A stretch of 64,000 nucleotides of DNA from Azotobacter vinelandii (GTDB taxonomy: Bacteria > Pseudomonadota > Gammaproteobacteria > Pseudomonadales > Pseudomonadaceae), in NCBI RefSeq assembly GCF_001571105.1, contig NZ_BCTD01000013.1. The stretch is one strand, 5' to 3'. Positions 37,925 through 46,543 of the stretch are shown in pieces. The notes beneath the pieces were generated by a model that did no database searches, was not told the DNA's origin, and saw nothing but the letters and a program-made list of their open reading frames with translations. A program made the translations under genes and the position numbers. Every line of letters starts with the position of its first letter. Position 1 is the first letter of the stretch.

Positions 37925-38514
37925 TGCAAGAGTATGGCTAACAGACGGGGCCTTCATTGGTTCGCACAACCATTCTTGCCCGACTGACCGACCGGCCAGG
38001 ATAAATTGACAGAGAGCCGATGGAAACCCGCGCTTCGGGGCTTCCAACCAGTCGCTGGTCATCCTGGTTGAAAAGCTTTCTATAATGGTCATCGATGCAG
38101 GACTTCCAGCGCTCCACTCCCCCACCATCCTCGATGGGGTTATACAATAATGATGGAAACCGCTTGAGCCTGTCCCGCTCAATTGCCTGCCATCATTTCC
38201 GTGGCACATTTTTACTTGGAAAGCAGAGGAGACTTGTGGTAACTACCCGACAGCCATGATTCGTATACAATATGGAAGCCTCTTCGATAACTGCCCGGTC
38301 TGGCAAGAAGCAGATTGATAAAATCCAGCCAGGCTGGCATACGATGAAAGGGCTCCTTTCCTGACAGCGGTCTAGAATAACGAGAAAGTGCGCTGTCGAA
38401 GGTTCGTTGCCTCATGAATATGGATTTACGCTCCATCCGATGGATCAGGATGCGCATTTAAATTCATATGGCAACTTTTCCTTGTTCAATGTTCAAAATT
38501 GACAGGTAAGCCCA
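37925..38514. other. 590-base lower-GC region without a supported gene
   Basis: Base composition drops visibly here compared with both flanks. Minus-strand open frames exist (for example 37938-38147 and 38212-38457), but I recognise none and no strong ribosome sites precede them. The segment lies on the 3' side of tRNA-Ser(CGA). It may be the remnant of an insertion. No direct repeat of the tRNA end was seen. Confidence 0.5.
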
Positions 38515-38784
38515 TTGAGCTCACAACAAATCACCGAAGCCGAAATGCGCGAGGCATTGGGCCTTGCCCCAGCAAAGCCCGCTCCCGAGAAGCGCAAACA
38601 CCCATTCAGCTACATTCTGGTGGAGTTGAGTGTACGCAAACTGACTGGTGGCCCGGCATTCCGGTTCGAATACAAGTCTCGTTCGCTCAGCACCCTGGAA
38701 GCGAAACTCGAAGCGGAGAAGGCCGTACGCAAGAAAGGACTTGAAGTCTGGGCCGTGCTTGATGTCCGTCAAGTCAGCGAGTAA
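38515..38784 (+). CDS. Small hypothetical protein
   Basis: An 89-residue protein starting at TTG 38515 (MSSQQITEAEMREALGLAPAKP), with an AGGTAAG ribosome site ahead. The body contains HPFSYILVELSVRKLTGGPAFRFEYKSRSLSTLEAKLEAEKAV, an apparent alpha/beta fold, and ends VLDVRQVSE. The composition is normal for the genome, unlike the upstream segment. I do not recognise the family. Confidence 0.6.
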   Translation: MSSQQITEAEMREALGLAPAKPAPEKRKHPFSYILVELSVRKLTGGPAFRFEYKSRSLSTLEAKLEAEKAVRKKGLEVWAVLDVRQVSE

Positions 38785-38945
38785 GCAGAAGAGACCTTCC
38801 GAAGGCCATCGGATGGCCTGTCATCGACAGTGTGAAAAGATCGGCTGACTGTTCGGACCAAGGCCTGTCGGCATAATGGTATCGGTCGACGTATATCGTC
38901 GTGCGAACGTCACGAGACAAGGCGAAAGAATTGATCGCATGAAAA

Positions 38946-38973
38946 AGCCTTGCAGCTCGAGAACTGCAAGGCT
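38946..38973 (-). terminator. Terminator of tRNA-Ser
   Basis: AGCCTTGCAG (38946-38955) pairs with CTGCAAGGCT (38964-38973), a perfect 10-base stem. Read on the minus strand it is followed by five U. It lies just past the CCA end of tRNA-Ser. Confidence 0.88.
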
Positions 38974-38980
38974 CTGGATA

Positions 38981-39070
38981 TGGCGGGGAGATAGGGATTC
39001 GAACCCTAGGTACCCTTGCGGATACAACGGATTTCGAATCCGTCCCGTTCGACCACTCCGGCATCTCCCC
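38981..39070 (-). tRNA. tRNA-Ser (anticodon CGA)
   Basis: A 90-base class II tRNA with CCA encoded at 38981-38983. The acceptor stem begins GGGGAGA, the anticodon loop is TTCGAAA between ACGGA and TCCGT, and a long variable arm (TGTATCCGCAAGGGTACCT) is present. The T loop is GGTTCGAATCC. All serine identity features fit. Confidence 0.95.
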
Positions 39071-39195
39071 TGGGCGGCGCGCATGATACCAGCTCGAATG
39101 CCTTTGGCGAACCCCCCCCGCATGGATTTTTTTGTGTGCATTCAGGTAATTGGCCAACTCCGGCAAGTACTGCGGCAAAGCGACGGCCCAACTTC

Positions 39196-40065
39196 TCAGC
39201 AGGCCAGGCGGGTCAGTGCCTCACGGTATTTATCGGCCGTCTTCTGTGCGACTTCGAGCGGCAGCGACGGTGCCGGCGGCTGCTTGTTCCAACCGGTGGA
39301 CTCCAGCCAGTCACGCACGAACTGTTTATCGAAACTTGGCGGATTCCGTCCTTCCATATAGCTATCGGCTGGCCAGAAACGGCTGGAATCCGGAGTCAGC
39401 ACTTCGTCCATGAGCGTCAGGGTACCATTCTCATCAAGACCGAATTCGAACTTGGTATCGGCGATGATGATGCCCCGAGTGGCAGCGTATTCGACGGCGG
39501 TACTGTACAGGGCAATGGAGGCATCGCGTACTTTTGCCGCCAGCTCCTTGCCGATGATCCCTTCGCAGCGTGCATATGTGATGTTTTCATCATGAACGCC
39601 CAGTGCCGCCTTGGTAGAGGGTGTGAAGATCGGTTGCGGCAGCTTGGCGGCTTCCCTCAACCCGGCCGGCAACGGAATGCCGCAAACAATACCGCCCTTC
39701 TGATATTCCTTCCAACCGGAACCGGCAATATAGCCACGCACAATGGCTTCCACCGCCACAGGCTTGAGGCGCTTCACGACCACCGCCCGTCCTTCGACCA
39801 AGGGCAACTCGGCGGCTGGAACCACATCCTCGACCCGATCTCCGGTGAAATGGTTCGGCACTATGCCGGCCAGCTTGCCGAACCAGAAATTGGAGATGGC
39901 AGTGAGAATCTTGCCCTTGTCCGGAATCGGCTCGGCGAGAATCACATCGAAAGCCGACAGCCGATCGCTGGCCACCATCAGCATGCGCTTGGCGTCGACT
40001 TCATAGAGGTCGCGGACTTTGCCCGAATAGATTTTCTTCAGGCTGAGGCTGGTAGGTGTAGTCAT
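39196..40065 (-). CDS. purC: SAICAR synthase, long type
   Basis: A 289-residue enzyme of purine synthesis that joins CAIR and aspartate using ATP. It begins with LKKIYSGKVRDLYEVDAKRMLMVASDRLSAFDV and contains ARGYIAGSGWKEYQ-like and IADTKFEFGLDENG signature blocks, with LTPDSSRFWPADSY near the end. This is the longer form (about 290-300 residues) found in many beta-proteobacteria and eukaryote-like lineages. The PurC I know from Pseudomonas at this position is about 236 residues and begins differently. It sits just downstream of the dapA-bamC unit, which ends in its own terminator. Confidence 0.93.
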   Translation of the reverse strand: MTTPTSLSLKKIYSGKVRDLYEVDAKRMLMVASDRLSAFDVILAEPIPDKGKILTAISNFWFGKLAGIVPNHFTGDRVEDVVPAAELPLVEGRAVVVKRLKPVAVEAIVRGYIAGSGWKEYQKGGIVCGIPLPAGLREAAKLPQPIFTPSTKAALGVHDENITYARCEGIIGKELAAKVRDASIALYSTAVEYAATRGIIIADTKFEFGLDENGTLTLMDEVLTPDSSRFWPADSYMEGRNPPSFDKQFVRDWLESTGWNKQPPAPSLPLEVAQKTADKYREALTRLAC

Positions 40066-40095
40066 CGCGTCTTTTCGCCTTTATCAAACAAAATA

Positions 40096-40118
40096 GGCGA
40101 AACCGGAAAGGTTTCGCC
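40096..40118 (-). terminator. Terminator of dapA-bamC
   Basis: GGCGAAACC (40096-40104) and GGTTTCGCC (40110-40118) form a perfect nine-base stem with a five-base loop. On the minus strand it runs into TATTTTGTTT. It separates bamC from purC. Confidence 0.8.
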
Positions 40119-40177
40119 CATCATCGATTCGTGCCATGGCCGAAACGGTCGCAGAATGCGACCCAGGCCGTGCAGCA

Positions 40178-41290
40178 TTAACCCAGATGTTCCTGAAGCA
40201 TGTTCAGCACCCGGCGCGCCACCCCTTCCGGAGCGAAGGTATTCATGTCCTTTTCCACCGTGACCTGGATGCCCTCCGCAATCCGGGTCAGGCGTACCTG
40301 ATAGCGTTCGGCGCGAGCCTCCACTTCCTTCGGGTCCTCCTTCCCGCCAAACAGGCGCCCGAGAAGCCCCGGTTTCTCATTCCTGTCGGCCTTTTCGGCG
40401 AGGTTGATGTAATACACCCCGAGGCTGCGGTTGATGTCCTCGACCCGTACATTGCCCATTTCCAGGGCACGACCGATGCTCGACCAGGCCCGGTCGAAAT
40501 CGGCATCCAGGTTCAGGAAGGGGTTGCCATTGCCATCTTGCGAAAGGGTGACACGGCTCGGCGCATCGAAGTCGCGGGCGGCCAGCAGGGAAACCGAACC
40601 GCCACGCTCGGCGCTACGCGTCAGACTGGCATTCATCTCGTCGAGCAACGCTGCATCCAGACCGGCATCGGCACGACCGGCCGCTCCATCGCCGGAGCCG
40701 CTACCGGACGGACGCAACGCACTGCTCACGAAAATCTCGCTGGAGTTGCGCTGAACACCGGGTTCGACACGCACATGCACCCGGACCTCGCCCCCGCCCG
40801 TCTGCCCGGAGACACGACCGCCCAGGCGGCGCGCCAAAGGTACGGACAGTGCGTCGAGCGGTTGCCAGGCGGTGATGAACTCACCGGCGGAAAGGCGCTC
40901 CTCGGAGAGGCTGAAGCCGTTATCCTCGAAAAACTGCCGGAGCATCGGCCAGACCTCCGCTGGCGCACGCTGAGCCACGAGCCAGCGAGAGTCACCACTC
41001 TGCTGCAGGCTGAACTCGTTGACCTCCTGCCCGCTCTGCAACGCCTGGGGGCGCGGCACCTCGAAGTCAGAGCCGTGTTGCAAATCGGCGACATTCAAAG
41101 GCACCGGCAGTAGCGGATCGATGCGCTTGACCTCGACATCCGCTGGCAAGCGCATCGGAGCGGTCTGCCGTGCCTCGAGATAATCGCTGCCGCGGTCACG
41201 GAAATACCCATGCTCTCCCCACAGCCAGCCACAGCCGCTGGCACTCGAAAGGATCGCGGCAAGGGCGGAGAGCCCGGCCAGTCGCTTCAT
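40178..41290 (-). CDS. bamC: Outer membrane assembly lipoprotein BamC
   Basis: A 370-residue lipoprotein subunit of the BAM complex that inserts beta-barrel proteins. The signal MKRLAGLSALAAILSSASGC has a Cys at residue 20. The N-terminal unstructured part (YFRDRGSDYLEARQTAPMRLP) and two helix-grip domains (about 95-215 and 235-365) fit BamC/NlpB. ATG 41290 is chosen over the longer frame because it gives the lipobox. It lies 19 bases after dapA in the same direction, as in many gammaproteobacteria. Confidence 0.9.
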   Translation of the reverse strand: MKRLAGLSALAAILSSASGCGWLWGEHGYFRDRGSDYLEARQTAPMRLPADVEVKRIDPLLPVPLNVADLQHGSDFEVPRPQALQSGQEVNEFSLQQSGDSRWLVAQRAPAEVWPMLRQFFEDNGFSLSEERLSAGEFITAWQPLDALSVPLARRLGGRVSGQTGGGEVRVHVRVEPGVQRNSSEIFVSSALRPSGSGSGDGAAGRADAGLDAALLDEMNASLTRSAERGGSVSLLAARDFDAPSRVTLSQDGNGNPFLNLDADFDRAWSSIGRALEMGNVRVEDINRSLGVYYINLAEKADRNEKPGLLGRLFGGKEDPKEVEARAERYQVRLTRIAEGIQVTVEKDMNTFAPEGVARRVLNMLQEHLG

Positions 41291-41309
41291 GCACAATGCT
41301 TCCCGATGA

Positions 41310-42188
41310 TCAAGCCAGCGCACCGATCTGGCGGAGAGCCTGACGCAACGGCTCGTGGCAAGCGGGGCTCAACGGGGTCAGGGGCAGACGAATACCCTCG
41401 GGAATCAAGCCCATCTCGTACAACGCCCACTTCACGGGAATCGGATTGGACTCGAGGAACAACGCCTTGTGCAACGGCATCAGACGCTCGTTCATAGCCC
41501 GAGCGATGGCCGCCTCGCCACGCATGGCCGCAGCGCACAGATCACTCATGGCGCGCGGAACGACGTTGGCAGTCACCGAAATATTGCCCTTGCCGCCCAT
41601 CAGGATGAGTTCGACAGCGGTGGGATCGTCGCCCGAATACACCAGGAAGTCCTTGGATACGCGCGCCAAGACCTCCCGACCACGCTCCAGGTTACCGGTC
41701 GCCTCCTTGATGCCGATGATGTTCGGCACTCTAGAAAGGCGCTCGACGGTTTCCGGCAACATGTCGCAGACCGTGCGCCCAGGCACGTTATAGAGGATTT
41801 GCGGAATCGCCACGGCCTCGGCAATGGCGCGGAAGTGCTGGAACAGGCCTTCCTGGGTCGGCTTGTTATAGTAGGGAGTCACCAGCAGGCAGGCATCGGC
41901 ACCGACGCTCTTGGCGTTCGCCGTCAGTTCGATCGCCTCGCGCGTACAGTTGGCACCGGTACCGGCGATCACCGGAATCCTGCCATTAACCTGATCGACC
42001 ACACGACGGATGACTTCGACATGCTCGGCGACGTCCAAGGTCGCGGACTCGCCCGTGGTACCGACCGCGACGATGGCGTTGGTACCTTCTTGCAGGTGGA
42101 AGTCCACGAGCTTGCCCAGGCCGTCCCAATCCAGACCGCCCTGCGCATCCATGGGGGTGACCAGAGCCACCATGCTGCCCGCAATCAT
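41310..42188 (-). CDS. dapA: 4-hydroxy-tetrahydrodipicolinate synthase
   Basis: A 292-residue enzyme that condenses pyruvate and aspartate semialdehyde in lysine and peptidoglycan synthesis. Visible signatures are GTTGESATL (substrate-binding threonines near 44-45), YYNKPTQEGLFQHF, LYNVPGRT (catalytic tyrosine near 133) and IIGIKEATGNLER (Schiff-base lysine near 161). The start MIAGSMVALVTPM is the family norm. It heads the dapA-bamC unit and is divergent from gcvR. Confidence 0.95.
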   Translation of the reverse strand: MIAGSMVALVTPMDAQGGLDWDGLGKLVDFHLQEGTNAIVAVGTTGESATLDVAEHVEVIRRVVDQVNGRIPVIAGTGANCTREAIELTANAKSVGADACLLVTPYYNKPTQEGLFQHFRAIAEAVAIPQILYNVPGRTVCDMLPETVERLSRVPNIIGIKEATGNLERGREVLARVSKDFLVYSGDDPTAVELILMGGKGNISVTANVVPRAMSDLCAAAMRGEAAIARAMNERLMPLHKALFLESNPIPVKWALYEMGLIPEGIRLPLTPLSPACHEPLRQALRQIGALA

Positions 42189-42352
42189 GCAACCACTCCT
42201 GCCGGAAAAATGAGTCGTAATGGTACTGTCGCCCTCTGGCTTGTACAAGTTGACCACAAAGCCCAAGCATTCCCCTCGACGCTGCTTTTCGTTACCCTTC
42301 CGGCTTTGTTCGGCGCCTCTTGCGACGACGGCTCATCGTTTAGGAAAGCTGC

Positions 42353-42910
42353 ATGTCCACCCCTCCCGTTCGCGAACAGTTCCTCGTCATCAGCGTTCTC
42401 GGCAGCGCCCCCATGGAGCTGACCAACGTGCTGTGCCGTGCTAGCCAGGAAAGCCGCTGCTCGGTTGTCAGCACCCGCCTGACCCGCCATGGCGAAATTT
42501 GCGCCCTGGTCGTACAGGTGGCCGGCAGTTGGGACGGGCTGGCACGCATGGAGGCCAGCCTGCCGGCGCTGGCCAAGCGGCACGACTTCACCTACAACCT
42601 GACCCGCAGCCAGCCCCTGGACAATCGCCCGCAGGCATTGCCTTACGTTGCCTATGTCAGCGCAGCCTACCGGCCGGATATTCTCGCCGAGCTCTGCCAG
42701 TTCTTCATCGACCACCGCGTCGAACTGGAAAACCTCACCTGCGATACCTACCAGGCACCGCAAACCGGTGGCACCATGCTCAACGCAACCCTGACCGTCA
42801 CCTTGCCGGCCGGCACCCAGATCAGTTGGCTGCGTGACCAGTTCCTCGACTTCGCCGATGCCCTGAACCTCGATGCCCTGATCGAGCCCTGGCGCCCCCA
42901 GAATCCCTAA
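42353..42910 (+). CDS. gcvR: Glycine cleavage system transcriptional repressor, ACT domains
   Basis: A 185-residue protein made of two ACT domains (about 8-85 and 95-175), starting FLVISVLGSAPMELTNVLCRAS. The GcvR family contains such tandem ACT domains and in E. coli acts by binding GcvA. Whether this Pseudomonas-type homologue regulates glycine cleavage is not established. It is divergent from dapA and ends nine bases before bcp, so the two are co-transcribed. Confidence 0.82.
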   Translation: MSTPPVREQFLVISVLGSAPMELTNVLCRASQESRCSVVSTRLTRHGEICALVVQVAGSWDGLARMEASLPALAKRHDFTYNLTRSQPLDNRPQALPYVAYVSAAYRPDILAELCQFFIDHRVELENLTCDTYQAPQTGGTMLNATLTVTLPAGTQISWLRDQFLDFADALNLDALIEPWRPQNP

Positions 42911-42919
42911 GGAGTCTCC

Positions 42920-43396
42920 ATGCCCGTCGTCCTCGAGCAGCCCGTTCCCGACTTCCAAGCCCAGGCCACCGGCGGCCAGACGGTTTCGCTTGCCGCACTC
43001 AGAGGCCGGCAGGTGGTCCTGTACTTCTATCCGAAGGACAGCACGCCGGGCTGTACCACCGAAGGCCAGGGCTTCCGTGATCGCCACGACGAGTTCCAGG
43101 CGGCCAACACCCTGGTCTTCGGTGTTTCCCGGGACGGCTTGAAATCCCACGAGAACTTCAAGAGCAAGCAGGCCTTCCCGTTCGAGCTGATCTCCGACAA
43201 GGAAGAACAGCTTTGCCGGCTGTTCGATGTGATCAAGCTGAAAAAACTCTATGGCAAGGAATATCTGGGGATCGATCGCAGCACTTTCCTGATCGACGAG
43301 GATGGCGTATTGCGCCAGGAGTGGCGTGGCGTGAAGGTCCCAGGCCACGTCGACGCCGTGCTGGCCGCAGCCAGGGCTCTGCAGCAGTCCCGCTGA
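42920..43396 (+). CDS. bcp: Thioredoxin-dependent peroxiredoxin, Bcp/PrxQ type
   Basis: A 158-residue cytoplasmic peroxidase that reduces hydroperoxides. The peroxidatic cysteine is C45 in PKDSTPGCTTEG. The nearby resolving cysteine of the E. coli Bcp type (five residues later) is replaced by Q50, so the other cysteine, C99 (EEQLCRLFDV), is the likely resolving residue, as in the second PrxQ subclass. A TAAGGAG ribosome site precedes ATG 42920. Confidence 0.9.
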   Translation: MPVVLEQPVPDFQAQATGGQTVSLAALRGRQVVLYFYPKDSTPGCTTEGQGFRDRHDEFQAANTLVFGVSRDGLKSHENFKSKQAFPFELISDKEEQLCRLFDVIKLKKLYGKEYLGIDRSTFLIDEDGVLRQEWRGVKVPGHVDAVLAAARALQQSR

Positions 43397-43419
43397 GCCC
43401 GGCGGCCAACGAGCCTGCG

Positions 43420-43671
43420 TCAGGCCTTGCGTAGCCAATAGCGGAAACGATCTCCTTCGATCTCCTCATGGAGCAGGCGATGACCGGCCAACCTGGCGAA
43501 GGCATGAAAGTCCCGTTGCGAACCAGGATCCGTCGCGGTCACCTTGAGCACCGCTCCGGAAGGCAGACGGTTCAACTCCAGCTTGGCCTTGAGCAAAGGC
43601 AGCGGACAACTCAGGCCACTGGCATCCAGTTCGGCATCGCAGGTATCGGCCTGCCACTCGGCATCAGTCAT
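43420..43671 (-). CDS. TusA-family sulfur carrier protein
   Basis: An 83-residue protein with the TusA fold and its signature (LDASGLSCPLPLLKAKLELNRL, persulfide-carrying C22 in C-P-x-P), followed by GAVLKVTATDPGSQRDFHAFARLAGH. The Pseudomonas aeruginosa homologue at this locus (PA1006) is needed for molybdenum-enzyme maturation and nitrate use. ATG 43671 is the family start. It is divergent from bepA and convergent with bcp. Confidence 0.88.
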   Translation of the reverse strand: MTDAEWQADTCDAELDASGLSCPLPLLKAKLELNRLPSGAVLKVTATDPGSQRDFHAFARLAGHRLLHEEIEGDRFRYWLRKA

Positions 43672-43809
43672 AGGACTCTCCAGAAAAGGTCCCAAGGATA
43701 ACCAAGCCGGTAGAGAAGTGACCAGTCGCCTGCCGGGCGTGCCTGCCGACACCGAGGCGCCTAGACTTGAATGGATACAGCAATGCCTTTGAACGTCAGA
43801 ACCTGCCGC

Positions 43810-45243
43810 ATGAATTTCCTGCACCCCGGCCTCCTCGCTCTCGCATGCCTGCTCGCACTCCCTGGCGCAGCCAATGATCTGCCGTCATTGGGGGACGCCA
43901 GCTCGGCCATCGTATCCCCCACTCAGGAGCATCAGCTTGGCCGAGCCTGGCTCAGCCTGCTACGCGGACAGGTTCCCCACCTGTCCGATGCACAACTGAA
44001 AGACTATGTGGAAACCAGTGTCTATCGCCTGAGCGAAACCAGCCAGGTACAGGACCGTCGCCTGGAGTTCGTCCTGCTCGACAGCCCGCAACTGAACGCC
44101 TTTGCCGCCCCCGGCGGCATCATCGGCGTGAACGGCGGCCTTTTTCTCTACGCAGAGACCGAAGCCGAATACGCCGCGGTGCTGGCCCACGAACTGGCGC
44201 ACCTCTCGCAGCGCCATTTCGCGCGTGGGCTCGAAGCCCAGCAACGCCTCCAGCTTCCCATGATGGCCACCATGCTTGCCGGCATCATCGCTGCCGCTGC
44301 AGGTGCCGGAGACGCCGGCATGGCGGCAATTGCCTCCAGCCAGGCGGCGGCAATGCAGGAAATGCGGCGCTTTTCCCGCCAGAACGAACAGGAAGCCGAC
44401 CGCATCGGCCTGCTCAATCTGGAAAGGGCTGGTTATGACCCGCGCGCCATGCCGAGCATGTTCGAGCGCCTGATGCGTCAGTACCGCTACGACGCCAAAC
44501 CGCCGGAGTTCCTTCTGACCCACCCGGTCACCGAATCGCGCATCGCCGATACCCGTAACCGCGCAGAGCAATATCGCCCGGGCGGCCGTCAGGACAACCA
44601 CCGCTACCAGTTGATGCGCGCCCGTGTGCAACTCATCTACGAGCAGACCCCCGGCATGGCCGTGAAGCGTTTCCGCGCCATGCTCGACGAACAACCCGCA
44701 TCCACGTCCGCACGCTACGGACTGGTGCTGGCCCTGACCAAGAGCGGCCAGCTCAACGAAGCCCGGGAAACGCTGCAGCCCCTGCTCAACAAGTCGCCCA
44801 ACGACATCGACTACAATCTTGCCGCGGCTGCCCTGGACATCACCGCCAACCGCCTTGCGGAAGCCGAAGCTCGGATCAAGCGCCTGCTCGCCCTGTATCA
44901 GGACAACTACCCGTTGCGCCAGGCCCAGGCAGACCTGCTGCTCAAGCAGAACCAGCCGGCAGCAGCGGAGAAAATACTCAACGAGTTGCTCGCCAATCGC
45001 CCTCAGGACCCGGATGTCTGGTACATGGCCGCGGAAGTTCGCGGCCTGTCCGGCGACATCATCGGGGTACACCAGGCCCGCGCCGAGTACTTTGCTCTGG
45101 TCGGCAATTATGACCAGGCCATCGAACAATTGAATTTTGCCAAGCGTCGCGCCAGCAGCAACTTCCAGTTGGCCGCACGCATGGATGCCCGGCAGCAGGA
45201 ACTGAAAGAAGAAAAGAAGATGATCGAGGAAATGCTGCGCTGA
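43810..45243 (+). CDS. bepA: Periplasmic M48 metalloprotease/chaperone BepA
   Basis: A 477-residue periplasmic protein with a signal peptide (about 1-21, ending LPGAAND). The M48 peptidase domain carries the zinc motif H127-E-L-A-H131 (VLAHELAHLSQRHF), with the third ligand in RQNEQEADRIG. A TPR region follows from about 290 (repeats such as RYGLVLALTKSGQLNEARE). BepA guards outer-membrane assembly by degrading stalled LptD or chaperoning it. Earlier in-frame ATGs exist (43771, 43783), but 43810 gives the clean signal peptide. Confidence 0.88.
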   Translation: MNFLHPGLLALACLLALPGAANDLPSLGDASSAIVSPTQEHQLGRAWLSLLRGQVPHLSDAQLKDYVETSVYRLSETSQVQDRRLEFVLLDSPQLNAFAAPGGIIGVNGGLFLYAETEAEYAAVLAHELAHLSQRHFARGLEAQQRLQLPMMATMLAGIIAAAAGAGDAGMAAIASSQAAAMQEMRRFSRQNEQEADRIGLLNLERAGYDPRAMPSMFERLMRQYRYDAKPPEFLLTHPVTESRIADTRNRAEQYRPGGRQDNHRYQLMRARVQLIYEQTPGMAVKRFRAMLDEQPASTSARYGLVLALTKSGQLNEARETLQPLLNKSPNDIDYNLAAAALDITANRLAEAEARIKRLLALYQDNYPLRQAQADLLLKQNQPAAAEKILNELLANRPQDPDVWYMAAEVRGLSGDIIGVHQARAEYFALVGNYDQAIEQLNFAKRRASSNFQLAARMDARQQELKEEKKMIEEMLR

Positions 45244-45304
45244 TCCCTGAAAAAGCCCCGCAAGGTCTGGCCGGACCTCTACTTCTCAGAGGGCAATCCT
45301 CCCA

Positions 45305-46363
45305 TCAGGCATTGCCGGCGAGCCTCAGGCGAGCTGCCTGGGTGAAGTCAAGCATGCGCGCAAGTGGCTTGACTGCCCGCAGGATCAGAGCAGGATCGAC
45401 GAAAATTTCGTTGATGCCACCGCGTAGCGTCGCCAAGGTACGCTCCAGGGTATTCATCGCCATCCAGGGACAATGCGCGCAGCTACGGCAGGTTGCGCCA
45501 TTCCCCGCCGTGGGTGCTTCCACGAAGTGCTTGTCCGGGCAAAGCTGTTGCATCTTGTAGAAGATGCCGCGATCGGTGGCCACGATGAGGGTCGAATTGG
45601 GCAGCGTTTGTGCCGCCTTGATCAACTGGCTGGTCGAGCCCACCGCATCGGCCAGTTCGATCACCGCCTCCGGGGACTCCGGATGGACCAGCACGGCAGC
45701 GTCGGGATAAAGCTGTTTCATGTCGAGCAACTGCCTGGCCTTGAACTCCTCGTGAACGATACAGGCGCCGTCCCAGAGCAGCATGTCGGCACCAGTTTCG
45801 CGCTGAACGTAGCGACCGAGATGGCGATCCGGAGCCCAGATGAGCTTCTCGCCATTGTCCATGAGGCTTTCCACGATCTCCAGGGCGCAACTGGATGTGA
45901 CCACCCAGTCGGCCCGTGCCTTGACCGCCGCCGAAGTATTGGCATAGACCACCACCGTGCGCTCGGGATGCTGGTCGCAGAAGGCGGAGAACTCCTCCAC
46001 CGGACATCCCAGATCCAGCGAGCAGGTCGCCTCCAGGGTCGGCATCAGCACGCGCTTTTCCGGATTGAGGATTTTCGCTGTCTCGCCCATGAAACGCACA
46101 CCGGCGACGAGCAGCGTCCGGGCCGGATGCTGGCTGCCGAAGCGGGCCATCTCCAGGGAGTCGGCGACGCAACCGCCGGTTTCCTCAGCCAGTGCCTGCA
46201 ACACCGGGTCGCAATAATAGTGGGCGACCAGTACGGCGTTCTGCCTGCGCAACTCAGCGGCGATCTCGCGACGGTAATGGGCTTCTTCCTCGGCGCTCAG
46301 CGGCCTGATCTGCTTGGCATCGAGATGGGCCTGGATGAGGAAGCGTTCGGAAATGTGGGTCAT
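45305..46363 (-). CDS. nadA: Quinolinate synthase A
   Basis: A 352-residue iron-sulfur enzyme that makes quinolinate from iminoaspartate and DHAP, early in NAD synthesis. The three cluster cysteines are expected in LEATCSLDLGCP, SSCALEIVE and CRSCAHCPWM. YYCDPVLQALAEETGGCVADSLEMARFG and GVRFMGETAKILNPEK are the typical NadA blocks. It is convergent with bepA. Confidence 0.95.
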   Translation of the reverse strand: MTHISERFLIQAHLDAKQIRPLSAEEEAHYRREIAAELRRQNAVLVAHYYCDPVLQALAEETGGCVADSLEMARFGSQHPARTLLVAGVRFMGETAKILNPEKRVLMPTLEATCSLDLGCPVEEFSAFCDQHPERTVVVYANTSAAVKARADWVVTSSCALEIVESLMDNGEKLIWAPDRHLGRYVQRETGADMLLWDGACIVHEEFKARQLLDMKQLYPDAAVLVHPESPEAVIELADAVGSTSQLIKAAQTLPNSTLIVATDRGIFYKMQQLCPDKHFVEAPTAGNGATCRSCAHCPWMAMNTLERTLATLRGGINEIFVDPALILRAVKPLARMLDFTQAARLRLAGNA

Positions 46364-46543
46364 ATTCGCTGGGACCTGCAGGCACGGGCGCGGAAAGCGA
46401 GTATATCATTCTGCGGCTCGGCAACAGAGAGCGGAGCGCGGCGGGGAAGATCGAGTGAAAAGACGTATATCGTTTGGAAGAGGTTTCCGGAGGACCGCGA
46501 GAACTCTGCAAAAGTTACCCACGGCCAGCCGAAGCCACCGCCA

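Noticed and set aside
37685..38209. A 174-codon minus-strand open frame across the end of the methyltransferase gene and the low-GC gap
   Set aside because: Half of it lies antisense to the methyltransferase. It has no ribosome site and no recognisable product.
45258..45290. A possible terminator between bepA and nadA
   Set aside because: The stem (AGGTC/GACCT) is short and the T-run is offset, so the call would be guesswork.
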